Source of the DNA: Phascolarctobacterium_A succinatutens_B
Lineage (GTDB): Bacteria; Bacillota; Negativicutes; Acidaminococcales; Acidaminococcaceae
Direction: 5' to 3'
DNA: 64,000 bases
NCBI RefSeq assembly: GCF_958453765.1
Contig: NZ_CAUDZA010000001.1
Span: 62,001 to 126,000 of the forward strand
Shown here: in pieces, positions 35,024 through 44,223 of the stretch
Layout of the letters: each line of letters opens with the position of its first letter
How positions within the stretch are numbered: the first letter of the stretch is position 1
Made by a program: the position numbers and the translations under genes
Notes under the pieces: model-generated
The model's input: the letters and a program-made list of their open reading frames with translations, nothing else
What the model was told of the DNA's origin: nothing
Database searches by the model: none

Positions 35024-36889
35024 TCAGAACTGTCCACCAAAGCTGAAGTGGAACTTGCCACCATCCTCGCCGTAGCCATAGTCCAGCTTAACCGGTCCCA
35101 GCGGAGAGTTGATACGCAGACCTACGCCGTAGCTGTTCTTGAGCAGTCCCATATCAAATTCATCCTCATGGCGTTTATCCCATGCATAACCGTTATCGGT
35201 AAAGAGTACGCCCTGAACTTTCTTGACAATCGGGAAGCGGTATTCCAGAGTTGCCTTCAGCATGCTGTTGCCGCGGAACTGGTCATCCTCATAGCCACGC
35301 AGGGTGTCGCTGCCGCCCATAGTGAAGCGTTGAGACAACGGCATATCGCCGCTGGCATAGCCTGCACCCAGGTTCAGTGCCCAAACGCTTTCGCCGCCTG
35401 CACGGAAGTAGTAGCGCCAGTCAGCGGTCCATTTGGTGAAGTCAAAGTCACCGCCCATGCCGCCGGCCCATTCTACGCTGTAGCCGATGCGCTTGCCTTC
35501 ATGCGGATCATAGATGTTATCGCGGGAATCATATACGCGGCCGAAGGTAATACTGCGGGTAACACCAAAGTTTTCCTTACGGCGCTCTGCAGCAGTCTTA
35601 GGCATCCAGGATTCATATTTACTACTTTGATTGAATTTATCCTCGTAGTATTGATTCTCATCGCCTTCGTAGCCGTCAGCTTCGCCCTTATAAATATCAT
35701 CACGGTTTTTAATCGTAATGTAGTTGCTGATAAATTCATTATGGGTTCTGCGGCTGAAGGTAATTTCCTGACCGCGACGTTTTTTGTCGTAGCGGGCAAT
35801 TTCGTCACCGTCAATATTGTAGTCGGCATATTCGTTGGTGATATCGTAAAGGTTAATGGTAGCACTGGTTTCTTTATCATCCAGCCAGGGGCGGGTATAG
35901 CTGAAGTCATAGTTCTTGTTATCCTCGCCGCCGAACTCCCAGCGCAGGTTAATCTTGTCACCAATACCACGGAAGTTCTTATCGCCGATGGAAACCATGC
36001 CTACAAAGCCGTCGGCATTGCTGTAGCCTGCGCCGATACCGAAGGTACCGGTGTTCATTTCAACTACGGAAATTTCTACTTCAACACCGTTAGGCTCACG
36101 GCCCGGGTTCAGCTTAATATTAACGTCTTCAAAATAGCCCAGGTTATATACGCGCTGCATGCTGCGGCGGGCAGCCTTGGCATTGAAGGGCTCGCCTTTT
36201 TTCAGCTTCATTTCACGGGTAACAACATAATCCTTGGTTTTTACGTTGCCCTTAACCTTGAAGCCTTCAACAATACCTTCGTTGACAGCAACCTTCAGAG
36301 TACCGTCCTTTTCCATATGCACGTCGGTAACACGCGCCAAGATGTAGCCGTTGGAACGGTATTCCTCTTCCAGCTTCTGTACGCATTTATTAATATCCTT
36401 CAGGTTGGCAATCTTGCCCTGCTCCAGATCAAAGAAGCTTGCAACCCTTTGCTTGTTCAATACAGTGTTGCCTTCAACATCTGTTTTTTGGTATACAGGG
36501 TTTTCCATAACATGGTAAATTACCTGTACACCTTCCGGTACCATCTTGAATTCCGGACGCAGGTCATAGAACCAGCCCAGATCATAAATAGCGCTCAAGT
36601 CCTCGCTCAGGCCTGCTTCGGTAAACTGCATGCCGGGTTTGGTTTTCAAAGCAGCGGCAATTTCAGCCTCAGGCACAGTAACATTACCCTCAATAATCTG
36701 CTTGGTAATGGTCTTGCCAATGTAAGGAGCCAGCTTGTTTTCCTCCTGATGTTGTGACGGTGCAGTCTGCGTTACAGAGGTATCAGCACCCATAACAGGT
36801 GTCTGAATTTCTTGGGCATAGACAGGTGCGGCCAGCATCATTGCTGTCAGGCCTACTGTCAGAGGCCGCCATAATTTTTGTTTCTTCAA
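35024..36889 (-). CDS. bamA: Outer-membrane protein assembly factor BamA
   Basis: 621 aa from a TTG at 36889. This start is chosen over an ATG 8 codons upstream because GAGGAGG lies 8 bp before the TTG and the protein then opens with a clean signal peptide (MKKQKLW to APVYA). Three POTRA domains are visible (about 40-270), then a 16-strand Omp85 barrel with the conserved loop motif TLRGYEDDQFRGN and a C-terminal Phe. Fewer POTRA than the five of E. coli. It inserts outer-membrane proteins. The alternative ATG overlaps the stop of the one-TM gene upstream. Confidence 0.93.
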   Translation of the reverse strand: MKKQKLWRPLTVGLTAMMLAAPVYAQEIQTPVMGADTSVTQTAPSQHQEENKLAPYIGKTITKQIIEGNVTVPEAEIAAALKTKPGMQFTEAGLSEDLSAIYDLGWFYDLRPEFKMVPEGVQVIYHVMENPVYQKTDVEGNTVLNKQRVASFFDLEQGKIANLKDINKCVQKLEEEYRSNGYILARVTDVHMEKDGTLKVAVNEGIVEGFKVKGNVKTKDYVVTREMKLKKGEPFNAKAARRSMQRVYNLGYFEDVNIKLNPGREPNGVEVEISVVEMNTGTFGIGAGYSNADGFVGMVSIGDKNFRGIGDKINLRWEFGGEDNKNYDFSYTRPWLDDKETSATINLYDITNEYADYNIDGDEIARYDKKRRGQEITFSRRTHNEFISNYITIKNRDDIYKGEADGYEGDENQYYEDKFNQSSKYESWMPKTAAERRKENFGVTRSITFGRVYDSRDNIYDPHEGKRIGYSVEWAGGMGGDFDFTKWTADWRYYFRAGGESVWALNLGAGYASGDMPLSQRFTMGGSDTLRGYEDDQFRGNSMLKATLEYRFPIVKKVQGVLFTDNGYAWDKRHEDEFDMGLLKNSYGVGLRINSPLGPVKLDYGYGEDGGKFHFSFGGQF

Positions 36890-36909
36890 TTGATATTCCT
36901 CCTCATATT

Positions 36910-37401
36910 TCATTTAGAGTTACTCAACTCAACTCGCGCTGACTGCACTAATTTGTGCATATCGGCTTTAGATATAGTAACACGGTCGGGAGTGCCTTGT
37001 TTCTCCTGTACCGGTGTATCCTTAGCTTGCTGCTTCTGTATAACTGCAGTCTTAGGCACCACAGCCTGCACCGGCATTTTCTGCTCCGGCTTGACCACAG
37101 GTGCTGCCACAGGCGGCGGCAACGCGGCCTGCGCCTTCGCGCGGTAATGGTTTCTGGCAAAGCACCAGCCGCCAAAACCTGCAACTACCAGCAAAACAGC
37201 TGCACAGCCTGCCAGAACCTGCCGGTTCCAGCTCCAGGGGCGGTCCTTCTTCCGACGCAGATTTTTCAGCTCAGCCTCCGCCAGCATCAAATCAAGCTCG
37301 CCCCGTATATCCTTATTATCCATAAAGCTTTGCTCTGCCTTATCCAGACTGCTCTTTATGCAGCGGATGCGTTGAAACAATGTACGGCTTGACTGCGTCA
37401 T
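36910..37401 (-). CDS. Single-pass membrane protein upstream of bamA
   Basis: 163 aa, not recognised. A cytoplasmic, charged, helical N-terminus (about 1-60) is followed by one transmembrane segment (about 63-83, VLAGCAAVLLVVAGFGGW) and a proline/alanine/glutamine-rich periplasmic tail (about 90-163) ending in a short helix. It lies directly between the sigma-factor gene and bamA. Topology and position would fit a membrane-bound regulator of the sigma factor or an envelope tether; neither is shown by a known motif. Confidence 0.7.
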   Translation of the reverse strand: MTQSSRTLFQRIRCIKSSLDKAEQSFMDNKDIRGELDLMLAEAELKNLRRKKDRPWSWNRQVLAGCAAVLLVVAGFGGWCFARNHYRAKAQAALPPPVAAPVVKPEQKMPVQAVVPKTAVIQKQQAKDTPVQEKQGTPDRVTISKADMHKLVQSARVELSNSK

Positions 37402-37558
37402 GCTTTTACCCCTTTCTGTGCATAATTGTTTTTAATAACTATGTCTTATATAATCGTCTGCCGCCTTGAGTTTTCACAAGTCATTTCAGATGATTACAAC
37501 AGATTTAGTAAAGCTAACTTGCGTTTTCGCTTTTTTTCGTTATTTATCAGCCTAAATA

Positions 37559-38194
37559 CTATTCCTTATTAAATTCATGTATAAAGCGGGAAAGCATACC
37601 GCGGATACGGCGCACCCCCTGCTTCTGCAGACGGTAAACATGGCCTAGGCTTACATCAATCGCATCGGCAACTGCCTGCGCCGGCCTGTCCTCCAGATAC
37701 ATTCCCTGCAGCACCTGCTGTTCTTTGAGCGGCAGACGGTCCATAGCCTGCGCCACCTTTTCGCAGAGCAGATGCTGTTCCGTCACCTCGCTGGGAGATG
37801 CCAGCTCCGAAGGCAGAGCATCACTTAAGGTAAAGCCCTTGGACAGCTCACTGTCCAGATAAAGCATGCCCTTATCCGTGCTGTGCCGCAGATAATCTAC
37901 CATGCTTCCTCTGATACGGTATGAGGCAAACAGGCTGAAGGCTACCTGCCGCTTATAATCATAGCTTTCCGCCGCTTCCAGCAGTCCCACCATGCCTTCC
38001 TGAATCAGCTCCATTGTATCGGCCTCAGGCAGCCTGAAGCTCGACGCAATTTTGAAAACCAACGGCTGGTAAGCTGTCATCAGGCGCTGATGCGCTGCTT
38101 CGTCACCGGCAGCGTCACGCCGCCAAAGCTCCAGCTCTTCTTCCGGCTCCAGCAGCGAAGTCTTGCGCAGCTCTTCCAGATATCCTTGCAGCAT
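37559..38194 (-). CDS. RNA polymerase sigma factor, sigma-70 family (group 3-like)
   Basis: 211 aa. Region 2 (about 40-110) contains YQPLVFKIASSFRL, the core-binding ELIQEGMVGLLEAAESYD and the -10 recognition stretch FSLFASYRIRGSMVDYLR. Region 4 (about 150-205) contains LPLKEQQVLQGMYLEDRPAQAVADAI and a helix-turn-helix. Region 1 is absent. It resembles FliA/SigB-type alternative sigmas more than ECF types. It lies 32 bp after tamB, likely co-transcribed. No anti-sigma factor of a known family is adjacent. Confidence 0.88.
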   Translation of the reverse strand: MLQGYLEELRKTSLLEPEEELELWRRDAAGDEAAHQRLMTAYQPLVFKIASSFRLPEADTMELIQEGMVGLLEAAESYDYKRQVAFSLFASYRIRGSMVDYLRHSTDKGMLYLDSELSKGFTLSDALPSELASPSEVTEQHLLCEKVAQAMDRLPLKEQQVLQGMYLEDRPAQAVADAIDVSLGHVYRLQKQGVRRIRGMLSRFIHEFNKE

Positions 38195-38226
38195 CTGTTC
38201 ACCTCCTCTCGTAAAGTATTCTTTGC

Positions 38227-41200
38227 TTAGAACGAAATCTTATATTCCAAGCCATACCAGTCCTTCGGTTCCTTCGACATATCGTAGCTGCGTGAATAAG
38301 TGATATTCATGTGCTTACTGATATCGTACTGTCCGAAAATGCTTCTGTCAACAGCATCAAAGCTTGTTGTATAACCAAGCATAAAATTATTATTAAGATA
38401 TTTGCTTACTAAAACATTATACTGGTTTTTCTCATCTGCCGTCAACTCTTTATTACGGTCATAAGCGCTTTCAAAGCCGATACCGGAGCGTGTTTTGCCG
38501 GTGTAGATACGGAACTGGTCAAGTCCCAATGTCTGTTTGACAAACATCTCCACGTCACCCAGCACTGTCATCTGCAGGCCGACAGTCATCAGATTTGCCA
38601 TATCATCACTGGTAACCTCGTTACTGCCTGCACTTTCGCGCTGCAGCGTCAGCATACGTACAATCGTATTTTGTGTCAGCGGCGGATCACTTGTCAGCTG
38701 CAAATCCATTTCGCTTACAGGGCCGTTAATCTTCATAAAGATATTATAACGGCTGAAGCGCGCTGTGCTGTCCAGATTTACGTTCGGCAGGAAGCTGCCC
38801 GGGTCAACCCATACCAAGCCTGCCTGATTCAGCTTAAAGTCAGTCCGCAGATATTTTACAGTGCCCTTATCGGCTTTAATCGTGCCGTCAATCATCGGGA
38901 ATACTGTGCTTCCCTTGATATCGATGCCGCCCTTAAGCCAGATATCATAAAGATAACTGTTGTACAGATGTACCTTCGGTCCCAGTACCAGCTTCATATC
39001 GAGGCCTATATTGCTGTCACCCTCGCCCAGCTCAGGCACCGTCGGCATATTAATCAGCACATCATCCAGACGAAGACTGCCAGCAAGACGCGGACGGAAA
39101 GCTGTCGGCGGCTCACCATTGGCCTTACGGTTTTTCATATCGGGATATTGCTCTGGCTGCAAGGTTACATCACTCGTAATCGTACCGGTGAAAATCTTGG
39201 AGGCCATCTGTGCCTTATCTGCCTTGATATGCAGACTGTAGGCTGTATCAGCATCGGTATGCAGTGCATAGCTGCCTTCGGCACTGAGCGTGCCCTTGCC
39301 TAATTTAGCGGAAAGATTCTTCAGCTGTACAGTATTGCCGTTAAACAGCACATCAAGATTAATATCATCAAAAACTGTATTTATATATTTTACCTTAACG
39401 CTGCCGCCGTCTATTTTAACAGAACCGAAAAGCAGCGGCTCCTCCAGTGTACCGGCCAGACGAATTTTGCCCTGAGTATCGCCTACGCCCCATTCAACCA
39501 TTTTAGTAAGCGCCGGCAAAATTCCCAGGCGCGCCTTATCAAGGTCCATCACGATATTCATCTGTGCATCAGGATTACGGCGTTGCTTTTTATCGCGGAA
39601 CAAATCCAGCGGAATATCACCGGAGGCGCTGACGCCGTAAGCATCCTTAGTGGCAATCAGCTGCTGCAGCTTAATATTATCGTCGGCCAGCGCCAGCATT
39701 GCGGTAAGCTCGTCCACACTTACACCGGCAACAGAGCCGTTTGCTATTTCCAGAGAGCCTGTTCCCTGCGGATTATCAAAGCTGCCATGCACCTGTACCA
39801 GCATATCCGTTTCGCCTTTAATTTCCGGCGGATCCTTCATGACTGCCGTCACAACGGCCGGATTGGCCTTTACTGCGGCAACCTCTACATCCAGCTGCTT
39901 TTTCTTAAAGTCAACAGAACCGCCGACGGCAATAATTCCCTTATCGCTTACGCCGTCCTGCTCCTGCAGTCTGACATTGTCAAAATGCAGTACGCCGCCC
40001 TTATCAATGCGTCCTTCAAAACGCATGTGGGCATAATTAAGATCATGAATTTTTACATTATCGGCTGCAGCTGTAATCTTGACGCCTTCACCGTGGCCTT
40101 TGTAGCTGAACAGCAGCTGTCCCTGCATCAGGCCGTTAATATCGTAATCCTGACGTGCCATACGCAGCAGGCCGCCGATATCGCCCCAAATATTTTCCAC
40201 CTTGCCCTCAATATAATGCTGTACAAGGTTAAAATTAAGGTCTGCACTGTATAAGCCGTAATTGACAGGGTCATCACGATAAGGCTGCTTAAAGGAAGCA
40301 TTCAGCTTGTTCTTATCACGTCCGTTGCTGGCAAGCGTTCCTTCCAGCTCCGTCAAAGCTTCACCATTGACAGTTATCTTTTCACTGCTGACTTCGCCGT
40401 CAAAGAAGGGGGCTGTGAGCGTACCGCTCAAATGTCCCTTGGCATTGACCTTGCCGCCTAAATCAATCGTATCATCACTTATCGGCAAATGCTCCAGATC
40501 AACATTCTTGGCATCCATAACAAAGTTCAGTCTGCGGTCGGCTGTCATGGTGCCATCCAAGGTCAGGTTGCCGTAGAAGGCATTGACTACAAAATCCTGC
40601 AATCTCAGCAGGCCGTCCTCATAAGCATAATGACCGCTGATATTATTAAACAGCTGCTTGGCGGCACTGCCGTCGGCAGCATGCACCTCGCCATGAATAT
40701 AAGGATGGCTGAGGCTGCCCTTTATCTGCATAGTATTATCAAGATTACCGGTAACTATATCAGGCTTGCCCACAAGCACCATCAGCGGCTCAATGCGCAC
40801 ATTCTTCGTTGTCAGCGTAAGATCTGCCACAGGCTCTGCACCCTGCAGGTTAACGGTACCGTTAAGAATATGCTGTCCCTGATCCATATGTGCGGTAAAA
40901 TCCTTAAAGCCCAGGATATTATCCTTCATGCTGATAATGCCATGCGCTTCATTAAGCTTCTGCGACATAAATTCTGCCTGCGTCAGCTGTACCATACCAG
41001 AAAACTCGGGAGCATTTAGCGTACCGCCGACATCAAATCCGGTGGAACACAGTCCGCGTCCGTCCTGACCTGCCGCAGCCAGCACGGAATCAATCGGGAA
41101 ATCTGCCATACGTCCGTGAACGGACAAAGCGCCATCCTTGGCAACACGTCCCTTAGCAGCCAAGGTACCGCCGCCTTCGGCAAAAAAGCTGAGGTCATCA

Positions 41201-42516
41201 ATAACTAAGCCCTTGCTGTCATAGCTGCCGTCAAAAGCCAGACGGTTAAGCTTCAGGCTGCGCCAGCTGATATCCATTGTATCGGCAGCAGCATGCAGCA
41301 CCAGCTTATCCTGTACCTGCTTGGCCAAAACAGCCAGCTTACCGTTAATATGTACCTGCTCCTGCTGTTTGCCGGGCAGGCTCTGCGTAATCTGCTGCAG
41401 CTGGGCATCTGCCGTCAGCACCTGCTCCTTAAGGTCATAGGTACCGTTAGCGGTAATCGTACCGCCGCCGTATTGCGCGCTCACATCATGCAGCTGCACC
41501 ACGTCCTTAGACACATCAAACGGCACACGCAGCTTTTCCGCCTTATAGCCTTTATAGGCCAAGGTATCACTGCTCAGCACGCCAAAGCCTGAAGGAGAAT
41601 CGGTGTTGCGCAAATCCGCTTCACCCTCCAGGTGCAGCTTCTGCCCATCAACCAGAGCGTCAATACTGCTGACGCTGACAAGGTTTTCATCCGCGCATAC
41701 CAGGCCGTCAAGCTGCAGGCTGTGCTGCTCGCCTGCCAGACTCAGCTTGCCGCTGAGTGCTGCCAGCTTCACTTCACCGCTAAAGCGCTGCTTGCCGTTC
41801 TTATTCACATAAATCAGAGCAAGCTTGCCTAAGCCGCCCTGCAGCTCATCAACATTACCGTATTGCTTGGCCAAAGCAGCATAGGGTGCCAGCGCCAGCT
41901 TGTCGCCGGTCAGCTTCATGCGGCCCTCGCCCTTGGTAGTCATCGTGCCGGCCAGCTTCAGCTTATCGGCGCCGCTTGTTACAGCCAAATCCACGGCAAA
42001 ATCAGGATTGGCACCGCCGTTGATATTGCCTTCTACACCAAACTGCCACTTGCCCTGCGGCATAGTTACCAACAGCTCGCCCTTGTCTACCGCCAGCGTA
42101 CCGTAAAAAGGCGTTTCCTCAGAATCCGACGGCTTCAGCAGATTCTGCATATTCCATTTATTTTTGTCATTCATTGTGAGATATATTTTCGGGCGCATCA
42201 CATCAATCCTGCTCAGCGCACGCTCAGGCTTCTGCATTGCCAGCCAGGGTCGCAGCGTAAGCACAGTACGCGGCAGCTCGGCCACCTTCTCGCCCTTGGC
42301 ATCCTTTACGACAACGTCCGTCAGCTCGGCCGTCAGGCCGCCTTCCCATTTCAGACCGCCAATAGAAACACTGCCGTTGATGTATTCCGCTGCCAGCTGC
42401 TGCATTTGCGGTATCGCCTGCTTAATATACTTAGGCATCACCGTATGAACTAAAAAGATATAGCCTGCCGCAAGCAGTATGATTAACGCTCCAACAAATT
42501 GTAGATATTTTTTCAT
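38227..42516 (-). CDS. tamB: TamB/AsmA-like trans-envelope lipid bridge protein
   Basis: 1429 aa. One N-terminal transmembrane helix (about 6-26), then more than 1000 residues of short amphipathic beta-strands with hydrophobic face (RBG-type groove), and a C-terminal DUF490 domain (about 1080-1429) ending in IDLQF-like strands (LEYKISF). Bridges inner and outer membranes and is thought to move phospholipid. The region 42517-42682 upstream holds tandem TTGTCATA repeats 12 bp apart but no sure promoter. Confidence 0.93.
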   Translation of the reverse strand: MKKYLQFVGALIILLAAGYIFLVHTVMPKYIKQAIPQMQQLAAEYINGSVSIGGLKWEGGLTAELTDVVVKDAKGEKVAELPRTVLTLRPWLAMQKPERALSRIDVMRPKIYLTMNDKNKWNMQNLLKPSDSEETPFYGTLAVDKGELLVTMPQGKWQFGVEGNINGGANPDFAVDLAVTSGADKLKLAGTMTTKGEGRMKLTGDKLALAPYAALAKQYGNVDELQGGLGKLALIYVNKNGKQRFSGEVKLAALSGKLSLAGEQHSLQLDGLVCADENLVSVSSIDALVDGQKLHLEGEADLRNTDSPSGFGVLSSDTLAYKGYKAEKLRVPFDVSKDVVQLHDVSAQYGGGTITANGTYDLKEQVLTADAQLQQITQSLPGKQQEQVHINGKLAVLAKQVQDKLVLHAAADTMDISWRSLKLNRLAFDGSYDSKGLVIDDLSFFAEGGGTLAAKGRVAKDGALSVHGRMADFPIDSVLAAAGQDGRGLCSTGFDVGGTLNAPEFSGMVQLTQAEFMSQKLNEAHGIISMKDNILGFKDFTAHMDQGQHILNGTVNLQGAEPVADLTLTTKNVRIEPLMVLVGKPDIVTGNLDNTMQIKGSLSHPYIHGEVHAADGSAAKQLFNNISGHYAYEDGLLRLQDFVVNAFYGNLTLDGTMTADRRLNFVMDAKNVDLEHLPISDDTIDLGGKVNAKGHLSGTLTAPFFDGEVSSEKITVNGEALTELEGTLASNGRDKNKLNASFKQPYRDDPVNYGLYSADLNFNLVQHYIEGKVENIWGDIGGLLRMARQDYDINGLMQGQLLFSYKGHGEGVKITAAADNVKIHDLNYAHMRFEGRIDKGGVLHFDNVRLQEQDGVSDKGIIAVGGSVDFKKKQLDVEVAAVKANPAVVTAVMKDPPEIKGETDMLVQVHGSFDNPQGTGSLEIANGSVAGVSVDELTAMLALADDNIKLQQLIATKDAYGVSASGDIPLDLFRDKKQRRNPDAQMNIVMDLDKARLGILPALTKMVEWGVGDTQGKIRLAGTLEEPLLFGSVKIDGGSVKVKYINTVFDDINLDVLFNGNTVQLKNLSAKLGKGTLSAEGSYALHTDADTAYSLHIKADKAQMASKIFTGTITSDVTLQPEQYPDMKNRKANGEPPTAFRPRLAGSLRLDDVLINMPTVPELGEGDSNIGLDMKLVLGPKVHLYNSYLYDIWLKGGIDIKGSTVFPMIDGTIKADKGTVKYLRTDFKLNQAGLVWVDPGSFLPNVNLDSTARFSRYNIFMKINGPVSEMDLQLTSDPPLTQNTIVRMLTLQRESAGSNEVTSDDMANLMTVGLQMTVLGDVEMFVKQTLGLDQFRIYTGKTRSGIGFESAYDRNKELTADEKNQYNVLVSKYLNNNFMLGYTTSFDAVDRSIFGQYDISKHMNITYSRSYDMSKEPKDWYGLEYKISF

Positions 42517-42682
42517 GACACTTCACCATTCAATAGTTTAACAAAATTCTATGACAAAAATATGACAAGACTGTTTTTTATATACTTCGACTTTTATTTA
42601 TTCGACATTAGCAGAAAACATCCTCTTATTGAGAAGAAATTTCTTTTATCCGCTGAAATCTCGGCTAAAGCCGCATAAAAAA

Positions 42683-42708
42683 GCCGGTGAGATTTATGCC
42701 CCACCGGC
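42683..42708 (-). terminator. Terminator after the tolC-like gene
   Basis: 7-bp GC-rich stem GCCGGTG/CACCGGC with T-run on the minus strand. It separates the tolC-like gene from tamB. Confidence 0.85.
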
Positions 42709-42744
42709 CTGATTGTGTCACTGTTTATTAAATTTACGCCTTAA

Positions 42745-44139
42745 TTATTTGGCAGCCTCTTCGGTTTTTTCTTCGGTTGCTTTAACAGCTTTTGCAGTTT
42801 TGACAGCCTGCACCTTTACGGCAGTAGCAGGATTGCTCATCGGTACGCCGATAGAGGTTTCCAGTGCTGTCTTGGAGGTATTGTAATCATACAAAGCCTG
42901 CGTATAGTTGGTCTTAGCCTGAGTCAGCGCAACCTGAGCATCGAGTACATCAGTGTTGGTGCCAACGCCGGACATATAACGCAGCTGAGCGATACGGTAA
43001 TCCTCATCAGCCTGCTCTACAGCCAGCTTAGTGGTGCTGATACGTTTTTCTGCTTCGCGCAGTCCCAGATAATTGCTGCGGACGTCCAGATTTACAGAGT
43101 CCACGGTATTACGGTAGGTTTCCTCAGCCTTTTTCAAATCAGCCTCGGCACCGTGAATCTTGGACAGAGTTACGCCGGTATCGAACACATTCATACTGAC
43201 ATTTACGCCGACACCCCATTTTCCGTTGTCATCACCGGGCCAGCTGCTGTCACTCCATTGCTGAGTAGCGCTGGCAGCAACCTGCGGCATATGACCGCTG
43301 CGGGCAACCATCAAAGCACCCTTGGCAGCATCCACGCCATATTTAGCCTGCATCAGCTCAGGACGGTGCTCGGCAGCATAAGCCAGGCAGTCATCCATGT
43401 TTTTATCATAAGCATTATAAACAAGCAGATTATCGAGCTTCAGATTGGTATCCATCGGCAGGCCAACGATTTTGTTCATGTTCGCTTCGGCAACCTGATA
43501 GGCATTTTCAGCCTGAATCAGTGTCTGTTTAGCGTTTGCCAGCTCAACCTGAGAGCGCAGCACGTCAACCTTGGCTACCACGCCAACGTTATATTGTGCC
43601 TGAACATTTTTCAGATGATCCTCCAGACGGGTAACGGATTCCGCGCTGAGCTTTTGGATATTATCTGCCTGCAGCATATTAAAATAACCGTCGGTAACGG
43701 TAGAACGCATTTCGTTATAGGTACGCTGTACGCCAACCTCATTGTATTGATAGTTAGCCTTTGCCTGTTTAATAGTACCGCTTAATTTACCGCCGGTAAA
43801 AATCGGCAAAGAAGCACTCAGGCTGTTGGCATGATTGTTGCCGATACCCTTGGTCCAAATGCCGGGAGCAGCTTGCTGAGCATCATCATCGCCGCGTTGA
43901 GTAGTATGGCTGGCACTGATGCTGATACCGCGGCTCTGGCGGGCAGCATTGTAGCTGGCACGTGCGCTGTCAAGCTCGTATTGGGCAATGCTTACGGTCG
44001 GGTTGGTCTGGAAAGCACGCAGCATAGCGTCGTCCAGATTTAAAGCAACGGTTTCGCCGGCAAAAGCACTTTGGCTCAGTGCCATGGTCAGCGCTGCAGA
44101 TAAAAGCAAGAAACGTTTTGTTAATTTATTTCTATTCAT
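42745..44139 (-). CDS. TolC-family outer-membrane efflux protein
   Basis: 464 aa from the ATG at 44139, with GGAGG 8 bp upstream. Signal peptide ends near QSAFAG, then two repeated OEP domains (about 30-225 and 240-440) of helix-strand-helix pattern, e.g. LDDAMLRAFQTNPTVSIAQYEL and GVGTNTDVLDAQVALTQAKTNY. It forms the trimeric outer-membrane channel for tripartite efflux or secretion. The partner inner-membrane pump is not nearby. A strong promoter and a palindromic operator-like site between it and mlaD point to independent regulation. Confidence 0.92.
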   Translation of the reverse strand: MNRNKLTKRFLLLSAALTMALSQSAFAGETVALNLDDAMLRAFQTNPTVSIAQYELDSARASYNAARQSRGISISASHTTQRGDDDAQQAAPGIWTKGIGNNHANSLSASLPIFTGGKLSGTIKQAKANYQYNEVGVQRTYNEMRSTVTDGYFNMLQADNIQKLSAESVTRLEDHLKNVQAQYNVGVVAKVDVLRSQVELANAKQTLIQAENAYQVAEANMNKIVGLPMDTNLKLDNLLVYNAYDKNMDDCLAYAAEHRPELMQAKYGVDAAKGALMVARSGHMPQVAASATQQWSDSSWPGDDNGKWGVGVNVSMNVFDTGVTLSKIHGAEADLKKAEETYRNTVDSVNLDVRSNYLGLREAEKRISTTKLAVEQADEDYRIAQLRYMSGVGTNTDVLDAQVALTQAKTNYTQALYDYNTSKTALETSIGVPMSNPATAVKVQAVKTAKAVKATEEKTEEAAK

Positions 44140-44163
44140 CCGAAAAACCTCCATTTTCTAGAA

Positions 44164-44179
44164 CTGACTAACCAGTCAG
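44164..44179 (-). promoter_or_regulatory. Palindromic operator-like site before the tolC-like gene
   Basis: Perfect inverted repeat CTGACT-AACC-AGTCAG lying between the -10 and the start codon. Form and position resemble TetR-type operators, but no regulator gene is adjacent. Confidence 0.6.
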
Positions 44180-44186
44180 CAGTAAA

Positions 44187-44216
44187 ATTATATATTTTTT
44201 TAGGGCTGTTTGTCAA
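44187..44216 (-). promoter_or_regulatory. Promoter of the tolC-like gene
   Basis: Minus strand: -35 TTGACA (44211-44216), 18-bp spacer, -10 TATAAT (44187-44192). The -35 begins 7 bp after the mlaD stop. Confidence 0.82.
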
Positions 44217-44223
44217 ATATTTT

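Noticed and set aside
35048..36757. Plus-strand frame of 569 codons opposite bamA
   Set aside because: Shadow of bamA; no ribosome site or domain.
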